From NCBI GenBank assembly GCA_002205965.3, contig NADL03000197.1:44805-108804 (forward strand): DNA of 64,000 nucleotides, written 5' to 3'. How positions within the stretch are numbered: the first letter of the stretch is position 1; the number at the start of each line of letters is the position of its first letter. Source of the stretch: Kappaphycus alvarezii (lineage: Eukaryota; Rhodophyta; Florideophyceae; Gigartinales; Solieriaceae). Both the position numbers and the translations under genes were made by a program. Shown piece after piece: positions 1 through 10,214 of the stretch. The notes below the pieces were generated by a model. It saw nothing but the letters and a program-made list of their open reading frames with translations. It was not told where the DNA came from and did no database searches.

Positions 1-704
1 GCCACCCGCTTCCACCTACCCGTTTCAAGCAATACAACACTTGGAATGACTCAAAGTACTTACCTAACCTCAGTTTGTCCAGCCAAGACATGCGCTCCAA
101 CCCGCAGTTTAGCAAGATGGTGAACCCCGCTGAATTTTGCAACGCTTCGACTTGTTTCAAGGTATCAATGTCGACCCCCGCATTCATTAGCAGGGAAACA
201 GGCCCCATTTCTGTTTCCGCACGGAGACCCACAATGACTTCATCATCCGTCAAATACTCGCCACCGCCCTGCGGGTTAACATTATCACATATCTCAACGG
301 TTCCCCCAACGGATTCAACATTGGAAGCGTTGAGGGACACCAACAGTTTTTCAGCAAAGTTGAGATTGTTTTCATATCGAGAAACGAGAGTGCCGGCTCT
401 AGTCTCGGAGTATTCGGGGGTAGTTCAATCGTAAGTTTGGAGGGCTGCCGGGATACGAATGTAATGCTTGAGCGCACTGCGAAAGAGCAGCAGAGTAGGC
501 GAGAGGCTTGGGTCCACGTGAGCGGCTGAGAGGGGGGGGTGTAAGAGAAAGGAGAACAAGGGGTCGGTGTGTGTTCAGGCGGGCAGGCAGGGTAACGGGG
601 AGTGTTGGAAGAGGTAGAAAGGCGGTAGAGCAGTTAGCTTTTTGTATTTTGGCGGGAGGCATGGCTTTGGTGATGATGATCTCAAAGCGACGAGTGAAAA
701 TCAA
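1..704 (-). CDS. Putative plastid-type DUF1995-like protein (partial)
   Basis: The gene reads leftward and runs off the window edge, so only about 230 residues are visible. From about 404 down to 1 the frame is open and protein-like, with NFAEKLLVSLN, DNVNPQGGGEYLTDDE and GFTILLNCGLERMSW. The 'ILLN' stretch followed by an aromatic-rich segment (KYFESFQVLYCLKR) recalls the DUF1995 family (PF09353) of plants, algae and cyanobacteria; this is from memory. The N-terminal part begins at ATG 704 or ATG 662, is rich in Ser, Pro, Leu and Arg and poor in acidic residues, like a plastid transit peptide, and ends in an ALHSYPG..NLRLNYP segment that suits the start of the domain. The two parts are in different frames. 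The switch falls at a run of five G (416-420), so one base is missing or extra, by mutation or assembly error. Family assignment is tentative; that it is a real gene is more likely. Confidence 0.5.
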
Positions 705-889
705 AGCTCAGGACGCTGAGATCACCCAGGATAAATATTGGGAAAGTGGTGACACAGCCGGAACTGTAATGCTTAATTGTTTGGATGCAGGCATATTCTC
801 GAAGAAGACACTTTACAGTGGCGATAGCGCGTGGCGGTCTGTCACACATGGGACTGTAACTGATGTTTACGACGAAGTCACTACAGTAT

Positions 890-1340
890 CTGGATAAATC
901 CGAAACTTCGCCGTATATATCTTCCAAATGTAAACCACCCAAACATTTCCCCCTTTCCAGTACAGTGTGCACGATGTGGCTTACAACTAAAAAGTACAAT
1001 TTTGCACTACTGTACTATCCTGTAGTGCTGCACCTCAAACCGAATTACAGAGCATTGTACAGTACAGTACTGTACAGTGCCACTTCAATTTCCAGACGTT
1101 TTCAGATGCAGTATAACAGAGGGGGATGTTGGCTTGTCCAACTAGGAACTATTCAAACGATGACAATGCGGCACTGTGGCTCTTCCCGGGAGGGAATAGT
1201 GCCATCAAAACCTTTTTCATTCAAAAGACATCAGACCGGATATCCCTTGAACCAAGATTGCATGGAGTCCAAACAAAACTTGAGTGATGTTAATAGTTTT
1301 TCACTAAAGAGTATTAGTGAGTTCTGAACAGTGATAATTA
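890..1340 (+). repeat. Repeat block with empty LINE target site
   Basis: This 450-bp block matches 25,535-25,966 plus 29,450-29,474. It contains a LINE-tail-like segment at about 905-957 that ends in the 3' signature (TAAACCACCC followed by ACATTTCCCCC). The 11-bp string AGTGAGTTCTG occurs once here (1316-1326). In unit 2 it occurs twice, flanking a LINE, so this is the unoccupied allele of that insertion. There is no coding capacity of note. From 1,341 to about 1,512 the sequence is unique and shows nothing. Confidence 0.7.
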
Positions 1341-1675
1341 CCTGTCACATTGCAGTACCATCCACAGGTAAATTTTAACACAACATACTTTTCTTCAAGA
1401 GGGGACGCCTCAAATGTTTACAGAAATAAACGCTAAGCATGCAGGTTTAAAAAGCCGACCATTTCATGTCAACAAAAAACCATCCAACCGGTTTCCCCGT
1501 ACAGAAAAATGGTCCTTGGACGGGTGTAACTCCGAATAATGTACATTTTTCGGTCGTCTCATGTAGGCCTCTTTACGTCGTAAAACAGTTTTCTTAGGCT
1601 TTCTACTACGTTTTCAATCAGGTTAGTTACATCAGTAAGAATTATTGTGAACCTTGGTGAGTTTCACGCATTTAT

Positions 1676-1745
1676 GGGGAAAAGGTTTGGGTGTTTTACT
1701 CTTGGAAGATATATCCGATCTATTCCATGGTTTTCCAGACAACCA
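1676..1745 (-). mobile_element. LINE 3' tail, family A
   Basis: On the minus strand this ends in AGTAAAACACCC followed by AAACC and a C run, preceded by a segment containing GGATATATCTTCC. The same 65-70 bp occurs at 31,297-31,366 (its duplicate), 30,117-30,186, 31,062-31,131, 49,430-49,495 and 61,974-62,045. At 31,062 and 49,430 it directly follows a LINE C-terminal coding end, which identifies it as a LINE 3' end. The rest of 1,513-2,619 is AT-rich, upstream of the USP-like gene, and shows no coding region. Confidence 0.6.
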
Positions 1746-2619
1746 CTATCGATGCATTTATGTGAATTATCTCTTTTTGCTCCCTTATCTGATTTCGGCG
1801 AATTGCCCCGAGTTTCCGTCTTCGTCGGTAAATCATAAAAGGCTTAATCCATTTTAGACTTCTATAGATCGGAAACAACATCCGTCATTGATTAATTTCT
1901 ATTGTGTAAGGGACGCTAACCAGAATCGGTTCTAAAGCTTCCCGTTCCAATTTCACCTAGGGCCTAAATATGGATTTCATTCGTCATCCTCGTCACTCAT
2001 CACCCGCATCAGCTCAGAATAGCTTAGATAAAACGTGATCCGAAATATTAATGCTCACACGGCAACTAATTCTCATCATGACAACATTTCGATTTATGTT
2101 ATAGAATCACACTAATCTTCAAAGCAACCCAATTTCATTTGCTATCTAACTCATGCTCACACAAAATTCCATTATTAAATGCCCATATCTGAGTTCCTGC
2201 TTTAATTTTCTTCAAAATGTCCGTTTAGAAATTACTTCGATGGTCTAAACTATTTCCGGTAAACACCCGTTTAATTCTTGCAGTCCCATAGATACAATCA
2301 AGAAAGAATGGCTAATCAAACACACTGACAATAACTCATGATATCACTGTTCCGGAATCATCACAAGCCTGAGGAATGGGCAGCAATAACACTTAATGAA
2401 ATCACACTTTCTAAATCATCAAAATAACGAGGAGTTGCTACTCAAAGCTATTCATCACATCACAGTTTCGCGAACGGTTGAAGAATGCGAATGGATAGCA
2501 ACCATCCTATCTTTCAAAAAAGGTATATGTAGAGAGTGCCCGCACAACCAATTGTTTCTTCCAGACTGCCATCAACACCCAAAGACAATTCTAGCTACCA
2601 TAATCAAGTGCAAGAACCA

Positions 2620-4975
2620 ATGTCAGATATAAGTTATTCGCCATCAGGCGATGGACAACTCAGCTCGATAGAAGATATCGGTGAACTTTCTGCTGCCAAT
2701 GTGAATTCTTTCCAAAATACTGCTAATGCAGGTCCTGAAATACCCTGGAGGAACAAGACAATTTTTCTGAAATTCAGCCTCAGCTTCCGGTCCAACAATC
2801 TCAGAACCCTCAAGAGCAACCCTCTGAAAATGAGCCATCTCAAGTTTTCACTGGTTCTTATGAGAATCTCACTCCAGGACAGCTTTTTCAACTCGCTTTG
2901 CAACAGCAACAGTCTAATCAGCCCCAAATGTCGCAGCCTGCACAAATAGGGCAAAATAATTACATCCAGGTGTCTTGGATAACCAAGCCTCCTGTTGATT
3001 CTCTGAGCCAATTTATACCCCCAGAAAAAGCTATCGGTGATATCCCTCTTGATTTTGGCCCGCTGCCTTCCTTTGCTATTGCTGTCCTTCAGTGCTTGGT
3101 TCACACAAGTGCATTTGCAGCACTACTTCTAAATCCGGGTAACTCTCATAGGGAATCTCTACCCCGACTTACCCATGTTGAGAGAACATGCCTACATTGT
3201 ATCCTTACTCACTTAGGGAGGAGGGTTCTGCTGCGGCCTAATGTCGCACAACATCCATTACCCCAAGGTCTATCACCTCTATCAGAAATTCTCCGTCGAC
3301 TTTGCCGGTCTGGCAGCTTCGAACCGGGTGAAGAGAGTAGCCCGGTTAATTTTCTGAAATCGCTTCTAAACGCTTTATCCGATATAGAAAGCGGATCTGA
3401 TTTCTCGCATCGACGTCCCTTCAGTGATAAACCGTATTCGCTAGATACCAATATTTGGCAAATATTCGGTTTCGGGACGAAGACAGTGGAGAAATGCAGA
3501 TCGGGTGGTCGCATGTATACTAGGGAATCCTATTCCCGTCAATTCATCATGAGTATTCGAAAAGAGGATATGAATATTCCAATTGTTCCAAATGGCGGTC
3601 GAAAACAAACTATCGACCTCAAAGGCTTGATGGACCTTGCGGTAAAAAACAAAGCCGTCGAGAGCAGTCTTATGGAGGGACGCGACCGCCAGGAATATTC
3701 AGTACAAAGTTATTACCAAACCGCCCCGAATGTTCTAATTTTCGAAGTACCTTGGGTTGATTTAGGAGAAGAAATCGGGGCTCAATTGCACACCACAGGT
3801 CACGCGAAGCGGTACCAAATTAAGGCTCCAGACACTTATGATATCAGTAGTTTAATGAATCCGGACAAGCCAGCTGACGTAAATCCGGCGATCTATGAAT
3901 TCACCGGAGCGGTTTACATGAAGATAGACAGCAAAAGTGAATCGAGGCATAAATATACTTCTTACACAGCCAAGGGGATCAAGTATCTTGCCTTAGTTCG
4001 CGGAAGAGACATTGGGTCTCCGTCCTATCCAGTGGAACGACGGGCCAATTGGTTCCGCAGAGACGGAGAAAGGTTTCATGATTACCAGAATGGATCTCCT
4101 GAACCCAAGAAACAGAAGTCCTGTCTCCTCTTTTATTCGCGAAAGGATACTCGTGACCGCATACAACATTCAAACCCGAGAATGGCTGGTGATGACGAAA
4201 TATATTCCCCCTATAGTTTGATCCCAGCAAGCCAATGGAATGACAATATACTAGCCCCAGTAGGCCAAGGATCAAATATCGAAGAAGAAAGCGCACCGGG
4301 AGAAGTTGCTGCTGATAGTTTGGGCCCACAGGAGGTCAGGGGCCTCAAGGTCTAGATATTCAAGACGATGAAATTCAGCCAGGACCAGTAAATGACGACG
4401 ACGGATCATTAGAACTGGACGACATCCGTAGTACTATTGTATCAAAGTCAGTTAATCTTCTCGTGAGGAGCGTTTTACGGGGACGGCCGGAAATCAGCCG
4501 ACCCATTGGTCAAGATATCAGAAATGCACGAGGGAGAAGGATTTTCGATTGGACTATTCCAGAAGAGCACCTGCTAAATCTGGAACAACAACTGGTTAGC
4601 GATGAGTCTATACCGAGTAGCCAGTTCAGCTTGCGGGAGTTTCTCGAAAAATCAGCAATCTTCATCAAATTCAGGTCGTCAGCGGGCTACAGCATGTTCG
4701 ATACTCCCGTCACTTTTGGGCCCGACGGCAATGAATTGCCGAATATTTCAAATCTTGAACCCAATGCAAGGCCCAACGAAAGAACTACTGAGAATCGTGG
4801 AAGAGTAGCGAGTAGGCTCCCACCAGCCTCTTCTACAAGACGACGACGTGGGGCACCGGGTCCATCCCAAGCACCTGGCCCATCTCAAGCGCATGATCAA
4901 TCCCAAGAGCCAGAATCTAGCGTGAACACTACTAGGTCCAAAAGGCAGCCTCGAACGCGTGGAAGAAAACGTTAG
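2620..4975 (+). pseudogene. USP-like (ubiquitin-specific protease fold) protein, catalytic residues substituted, copy 1
   Basis: The product would be about 780 residues, starting at ATG 2620 (MSDISYSP, conserved as MSD in copy 2). Order: an acidic and Gln-rich N terminus, a USP-like region at about 3,050-4,160, a linker, then an Arg-rich C terminus (TRRRRGAPGPSQAPGPSQA, ending KRQPRTRGRKR). USP landmarks seen: VLQCL (3084-3098) as in the Cys box; FEPGEES..NFLKSLLNAL as in the QEDAHEFL region; IWQIFGFGTKTVEKC as in the family's 'QIFGG..S.V.C'; APNVLIFEV as in 'P.VL.L.L'; and SCLLFYSRK as in the final 'AYLLFY'. The catalytic Cys position aligns with Ser (TCC, 3069-3071), the His of 'GHY' aligns with Lys in RHKYTSY, and the zinc-finger CxxC pairs are absent, so a protease function is unlikely. 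One base is missing in an A run near 2,742; copy 2 is in frame there. The frame also changes near 4,319-4,355, and this is shared with copy 2. Whether it is a host family or an element-borne gene is open. Confidence 0.6.
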
Positions 4976-5169
4976 TCCTTGAGTACTTTAAACTCCTCGA
5001 ATGAAGGGGGGAGGTCATTTGATAGTGAAACTCATTCTTTGTCGTTCGGATCAGTTTCCCGTTACATCGTTGACATTTTTTAAAGTGTTCTTGTTTTAAA
5101 AGCAACTACGAAATTGCATCTTTACTAAATGATTCCTGACACTTATATTATTATTGGAAGCTTCAGTAG

Positions 5170-5335
5170 TCATCATAGTCAATGGCCTCACACCAGCACT
5201 GTTAAGTCGTACCTCATGACTCTGCCACATTTGCAGACTCTCTAGTACACAGACCTGTCCCCCCTAGTCTTCGGAAAATAGCCTTCCTACATCCCGAATC
5301 AGTAAAGCACCCCAATTCCCCCCCTCATAGACAAT
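5170..5335 (+). mobile_element. LINE 3' end, family B
   Basis: This matches the 3' untranslated part of the family-B LINE pieces at 12,150-12,330 and 39,950-39,090 orientation-equivalents (see 38,780-39,095). Shared features are a CACCAGCACTG motif near the coding end, GACTCT, and GTCTTCGGAAAATAGCC. It ends in the signature CAGTAAAGCACCCCAATTCC plus C run at about 5,299-5,325. It lies just downstream of the USP-like gene and is also present at 34,740 in unit 2, so it predates the duplication. The 5,336-5,610 stretch shows no gene. Confidence 0.55.
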
Positions 5336-5610
5336 GTGAACAGTGTGGATATCAACTTTTGAATTTTCGTCTTAATATATTTATGGATCCGCATATATGC
5401 GCTTCAATTCTATCGCTCATACTGTCCTATGATTTCATGTCTGTCTCAGGTTTCTGTTGGTATATGAAGAAATAGTATCACATATAGACTCCATACTGCT
5501 TCGCCACTACATGCACAACATAGTTTCACCCTATGTTCCACTCGCAGTAAACCAACCCAAACATTCCAGTTCTTTTTCCACAGACCAACCCAAACTAACC
5601 CATTCAAATA

Positions 5611-5680
5611 GATGGGGGGAATGATGGGGTAGTTTACTTCGTCGTCTGACACTTCTAGCGGGGGAATCTAAACGGACAAA
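5611..5680 (-). mobile_element. LINE 3' tail, family L4
   Basis: On the minus strand this reads through CGCTAGAAGTGTCAGACGAC and ends AAGTAAACTACCCCATCATT plus a C run. The same 3' end terminates the LINE at 21,400-23,105 and recurs at 35,180-35,245, 36,319-36,428 and 49,825-49,890. It is a heavily 5'-truncated copy. Confidence 0.6.
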
Positions 5681-5744
5681 TAAAGCACTCCATCTAACCG
5701 AAACATTCTTGCTCTCCAATCTCACACATCCGCTGTTCGGGTAC

Positions 5745-6800
5745 ATGATGAGTGGAGGACACAAGTGGCACCTGAGAAGGTTGTCCAGTTCACGATTATC
5801 GACTCAAGGCAGCGGTTTGGGCAAGGGCAATTCGCTCGCCCAGATAAGGAAAATGTCTTTGTCGCCATGCCAAAGGGGATGAGAGGACCGTGGCATTCCG
5901 AGCCTCGTTTTCTGTGGATGGTTGCAAGGACTGGCTTTCATGCCAACCGGCTCCAGACTTGGGCACCTATATCTCAGACTGCAATTACAAAACGTGGTTG
6001 CAGTTCCATTGCAGGGAACCACTGTTTCCTCCCGCCTCAAAATGACACACGGGGAGATGACCGACACTCATGGATCAGAACGGTGGCCACGCGCTGTGCT
6101 GTGCCTACGGATCTACCCGCGGGTGGTGGCACGACTCTCACACACGGTTGTTTGCCGCAGACCTCTCCAAAGCCGCCCGAGACCCTGTCCTCGAGCCCGC
6201 ACAACGCGGCAATGCAGTTCGCTAGGACATAAAGGAGCTTGGAGAGAACGGGGGCACATTGTAACGTAATCGTCATCCATCCCTTGACTCCACCCGCCTC
6301 CCCTCCCTGGCGCGATGCCCACTCAAGCCCCTTAACCATGCTCGTCTTGGCAAGGACACTCGCTTTGCCGAATTGATACGTTCAAAGGGTCCTGGCATTG
6401 ACCTTCCACTCTCCTCGTTGGGGGGCTGGCACTCGACTGCTCCGGACGTCGCCAACTGGTTGCGACTGGCATTGCCGCACAGGCAGCCGTTCCGATGGCT
6501 GATGCGCAGCAAATGTTGTTCGCTTCTCTTGCAGCGCGATTCGTCCCGTGTAATGCCAGTCGTTTGTTGGATAGGGGTTTGAGGGACACCTCAGGCCACA
6601 ACTTGAAATACAAATTTACTGGGTACCAACCCACATATCTACCACAGTAAATTAACCCCCATTTTCACTTGAAATATTATACTCCAGAAAATCTTCGCTC
6701 TCTGGTATGTTGGTGGCTACCCAAATTAGGCCTCTATGGCCTTACTCAGGAAAATTAAGTGTACGATAACACCCATTAACCCAAACATCCCCCTGGAATT
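5745..6800 (+). mobile_element. LINE fragment L1, C-terminal coding part and 3' end
   Basis: This is a plus-strand LINE relic with coding traces in several frames. In order they are CNYKTWLQFHCREPLF, then DQNGGHALCCAYGS, then RFAELI.SKGPG and LPLSSLGGWHS. The first two match 'W...HC..PLF' and 'D..GDHALCC' in the other LINEs here, and the GGWHP motif is their standard C-terminal landmark. The 3' end looks like CACCCATTAACCCAAACATC at about 6,770. The reverse transcriptase domain is absent, so this is a 5'-truncated copy with frameshifts. It is shared with 35,320-36,290 and so is older than the duplication. Confidence 0.7.
6610..6667 (+). mobile_element. 58-bp LINE-tail micro-insertion
   Basis: A 58-bp insertion flanked by CTTGAAAT at 6602-6609 and 6668-6675. 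Unit 2 (about 36,140-36,160) has a single CTTGAAAT and no insert. It ends CCACAGTAAATTAACCCCCA, the LINE 3'-terminal signature. Longer copies of the same tail are at 62,074-62,143 and 10,482-11,949. Confidence 0.75.
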
Positions 6801-7541
6801 TAAGTACTGCCAATGTGGAATGTCACTGTAAAAGGAAACCTTCACTGTGCAAAAAGGGGAAATTGGTTTGGTTTACTGCGAGTAATGGAAAGGTTGGGAG
6901 TCCTCTGTACTTGTAATCAAACCATTGACGGGACCTATATTGCAAGTGCTTGAGCGTGTGTACCAACTAGAAAGTAGCTGGTAGACCGGTTGACAAGCAG
7001 GCTGCGTTGGAAGTGACCATCAACGTCGCGTGTCGTTGGAGGAGAATTGTCCTCACCCTGGAGTATTGGTCCAGGGCTCGGTTGGCGACCGCTCGGGCTA
7101 CCTCCGTGATGTGGCGGAACGCTTCGGGATGCCACCCCCCGAGTGTGGAGATAGGAACGGGCACGAGTCTGTTCCTGCCAGGTAAGCTGGCTAAGAATCC
7201 CTGGTATTTTCGTAGCTTGTCCGCGTGGGCTGCGTTCAAGCTGGTAAGGGGTTAGAGGTTCTCATTCTGAGGTGAGAAGGGGCCAGCGGGTTCACGAAGG
7301 TCACATCGAAGTAATCGGTACCACCAGTGGTGCCCGTTGCCCTGATGTCCTTCCTTGTTTTGTGTTCCCTGTGCGACCGGGGCTCGACGGCAGGATGCCT
7401 TGCGCCTAGGCTCAGGTCGTTACTTAGTAGGGTGACCTGGTCATCGAGGCGGACGATCCGTTGCGCTCCGTACCTGCAGTGGATCAAGTGGTCGCCGTGG
7501 ACGTCCACTGTTTCCGGGCAACCGACTCTTGGACAAGGGTT

Positions 7542-8907
7542 TGATAGGGGTAAATCGTCGGAGAAGATATATTCAGAACCAACTACCCCAAGAAGGAGGT
7601 GTTGCAAGAGACAAAAGTGCTACCGTGGTGTAGTTGAACGAACAAATAGTAGTGGATAAGGAAGAAAGTTGAGAGGTCTACAAGCAAGTATGGAAGGGGC
7701 AGGGTCTACCACTGATGCTCTGTGAGCAGCGTAGGAAAAGGGTTTTTTGGGTCTGAAGTTGACTCTCAACTCCCTACTACTCAGGACTTGGCTTGAAGTT
7801 GTCTGCCAACTTGCTTGACTTCCACGAGAGGAAGCAGTTTACTCAGCTTATATAGACTTTTTGGGTATCCCTAAAGTCTCAAAGAAAACATACTAAGAAC
7901 CATAAAATGCATCAAAATGGAATCATGTGAACAAGAAAGACTAACAGCAGATACTATCAGGATAAATATCTAGATTCTTTCCTTCATATCTTAGTCCTCT
8001 ACATCAGAGCCAAACAGTTCCCCAAAATATCCATTTCACCCAAGCAGTCCCCACAAATATCCGCGAACGGCTTAGAATTCTCCATTGCCTCCTGTGAAAT
8101 ATCTGGACCACTGAGGACGTCCCCATCCGGTTCCGGAGTCGGAACCACCTGGTCCATGTTTTCTGGCCCTTCCCCACTAATCCTGCGCTTTCCATGTCCC
8201 CCTCTTCCTCATCCTCCTCATCCTCCTCTCTCTTCTCTCTTCATCCTCGTCAGAAGAGTCAGAGATCACAATTACACCCTCAGTCTCCCCTCCTTTCTCC
8301 ATGGGAGCCCCCCACCGTTATACACTAGTGGTTCCCACGGATCCACCCAGTCCTTCTCTTCATCCTCCTCATCCTCCTCTTCATCTATCTCCTCTTCTCC
8401 CTCCTCCCCCTCCTCTGCCTCTTCTGCCTGCTCGAAGCAGTTACGGCGGACCCACTCCCGAACGCGTTCCCGGTCCAACCTTCTACAATAATCATCGTAG
8501 TCGGTTGGACCATTTGCCATCAGGGCCAAAGCGTTGAGTGGACGACGGCCTCGGGATGAATTGGTGATGGTGAGGGAAGGACGGAGGTTGGTCATGTTAA
8601 GGGCTAAAGTAAGGGGTGAGCCGATGGGGTATTTGATGGCGGGGGTTGCCTCAACGACGTCGACTTCGAAGTTTAAATACTGCGACGTCTTCGAAAAGTA
8701 TGTCGACCTTGGACGTGTACAGTAATGACATCTATTAATGACACTGTGTCTTAAAATAAAAATCAACTCATGAATTTGCCACACTCATCCAAATTAAAAT
8801 ATCTTGCAAATTCAGGAACTGTAAAAAATATCTTGCAAATCCCCATACTGTATCCAAATTTGGTCCTCCTCCAGATTTTTTTTCGTGTGCAAATTTTGCG
8901 CACATCA
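7542..8907 (-). mobile_element. Solo LTR of the Ty3/gypsy family, nested in LINE L2
   Basis: A fossil solo LTR of 1,366 bp with TG...CA ends and a perfect 5-bp target duplication GGGTT (7537-7541 and 8908-8912). It belongs to the subfamily starting TGATGTGCGC, like the one at 26,418. It carries the family's LTR-embedded acidic reading frame in decayed form (GPTDYDDY near the N terminus; DISQE and ICGDCL near the C terminus). It interrupts the LINE between its PLF and CPxxGC motifs, so it is younger than that LINE. Confidence 0.92.
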
Positions 8908-9566
8908 GGGTTCCTTGCTGGAAGAGCGGGGCTTGACAATAGTAATTGAACCACACCGAGAAATGTCGTGTGCCTATTGCGATCTTTAAGCCTGTTGTGG
9001 GAGGGCAATGGACCCATTCCTTGGCACCTGGGAGACTCATTGAGGCCCTAAAGGCCTTTGTACGGCAACTACCCACCGGAAGCCCTTCATATATAGCAGC
9101 ATGGACTGCGTCAGTCAGTGTCTTTTGCGATGGATGGTTAGAGCAAAAACAACTGAATGGGGCCTGTCGACCGGCGGCAAGATGTATTACATTGAGTGAA
9201 TGCCATCTTGGCCTCTCGTAAGTTGCCAAGTCGCTCACTGCAAACGGCAAGCATCTCTCATCTAGCTTGTTTGTATATGAGCTAGACGCGAGGAAGGCGG
9301 CTGCGCCTATGTCTTTGGCTGATGTAAGGCCGATTCCTAATGTAGGCTTTTTGTCCTCAATTTGTTTAGCGGGAGTTGCAGTTACCGAAAGACTGTGCTG
9401 TCGAGGACGCCTCCTGTCAAAGTCCTCATTGACTGTTCCATCAGCTGGTCGAAATAGGTGGCTCCTTCGATGGTGCACGATGGCGGCACGACCCGAAGGA
9501 GATAGCCCAACTTACATACCCCTAAGCAGTTTCTTAAAATATGGAAGGGACCTGTGTATCCTGAAG

Positions 9567-10214
9567 TTACGTGACGGCCTGCACAAAGGGTTCCAGAGAG
9601 AGCACATAGTTGGTGAAGTAGTGCCTCATGAAATTATTTGAGCCGATAGGCGCATTCCTGACCGCAGTTCCCTCGCTGTAGACTTGTTGGATCTCCGGGG
9701 GGTACGCGGCTGTGACGACCTCGTTTGGAGCTGTGGGCCACCATATTTTACACTTGGGAAGTGCCAAGTGTAGACCGAGGCGCGTTGCCTCGGGAGAGGA
9801 CAGAATTGCGATGGCTTTCAGCAGAGAGGCATGTTTGGCCACTATGTAGCCGTCATCATGATACCATAGCTGTAGAAATATCTCTTGGACCTCTTTGTCG
9901 CCCTTCGACAACGTCAGCATGTCTTGTATCTTCAAGGTTAGCCTATGGAGAACCATATCGAAGAGCAAGCCGCTGAGCGGGTCGCCTTGCTGGACACCGA
10001 TCACACTACTTAGTGTGTCAAAAACCGTCCACAAATGTGCTGGATCGTTGTAACAGTACATTAACCAGCGCAGCAGTTGTGGAAAATGCGTTTGAACCGC
10101 TTCGAGAAAAGCAGATCGACTGCAAAGGTTAAACGCGTTCTTAAGATCTACTGAAAGCAGCGCAAATTCTGATGAGTTGCCAACTGTATTAACCATTCGT
10201 CGGACGGCGTGCAC
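9567..10214 (-). pseudogene. LINE L2 reverse transcriptase domain
   Basis: This 215-residue open frame holds the RT palm and fingers motifs: LSVDLKNAFN (motif A), GVQQGDPLSGLLFDMVLH (motif B), WYHDDGYIV (motif C, with HDD in place of the usual A/VDD) and GLHLALPKCKIWW (motif D/E region). The family role is target-primed reverse transcription of its own RNA. The N-terminal endonuclease is missing through 5' truncation. The frame stops before the C-terminal domain, so the copy is not expected to work. Confidence 0.88.

Noticed and set aside
75-434. Plus-strand open frame of 119 residues at the left edge
   Set aside because: It lies opposite the minus-strand frame with DNVNP and ILLN motifs, which is more protein-like. 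The plus frame is Ser/Thr/Pro-rich antisense shadow.
1056-1076. GTACAGTACTGTAC palindrome as a regulatory site
   Set aside because: It is a 14-bp palindrome inside a low-complexity GTAC-rich stretch, copied with the duplication; nothing else supports a function.
4976-5170. Purine run after the USP-like gene (GAATGAAGGGGGGAGG) as a polypurine tract followed by an LTR
   Set aside because: No LTR-like direct repeat of the following sequence was found upstream of the gene, and no gag or pol motif accompanies it.
8156-8537. Pro/Ser-rich plus-strand frames inside the solo LTR
   Set aside because: They are the complement of the acidic Glu/Asp-rich LTR frame; codons GAG/GAA/GAT read on the other strand as Leu, Phe, Ile and Ser.
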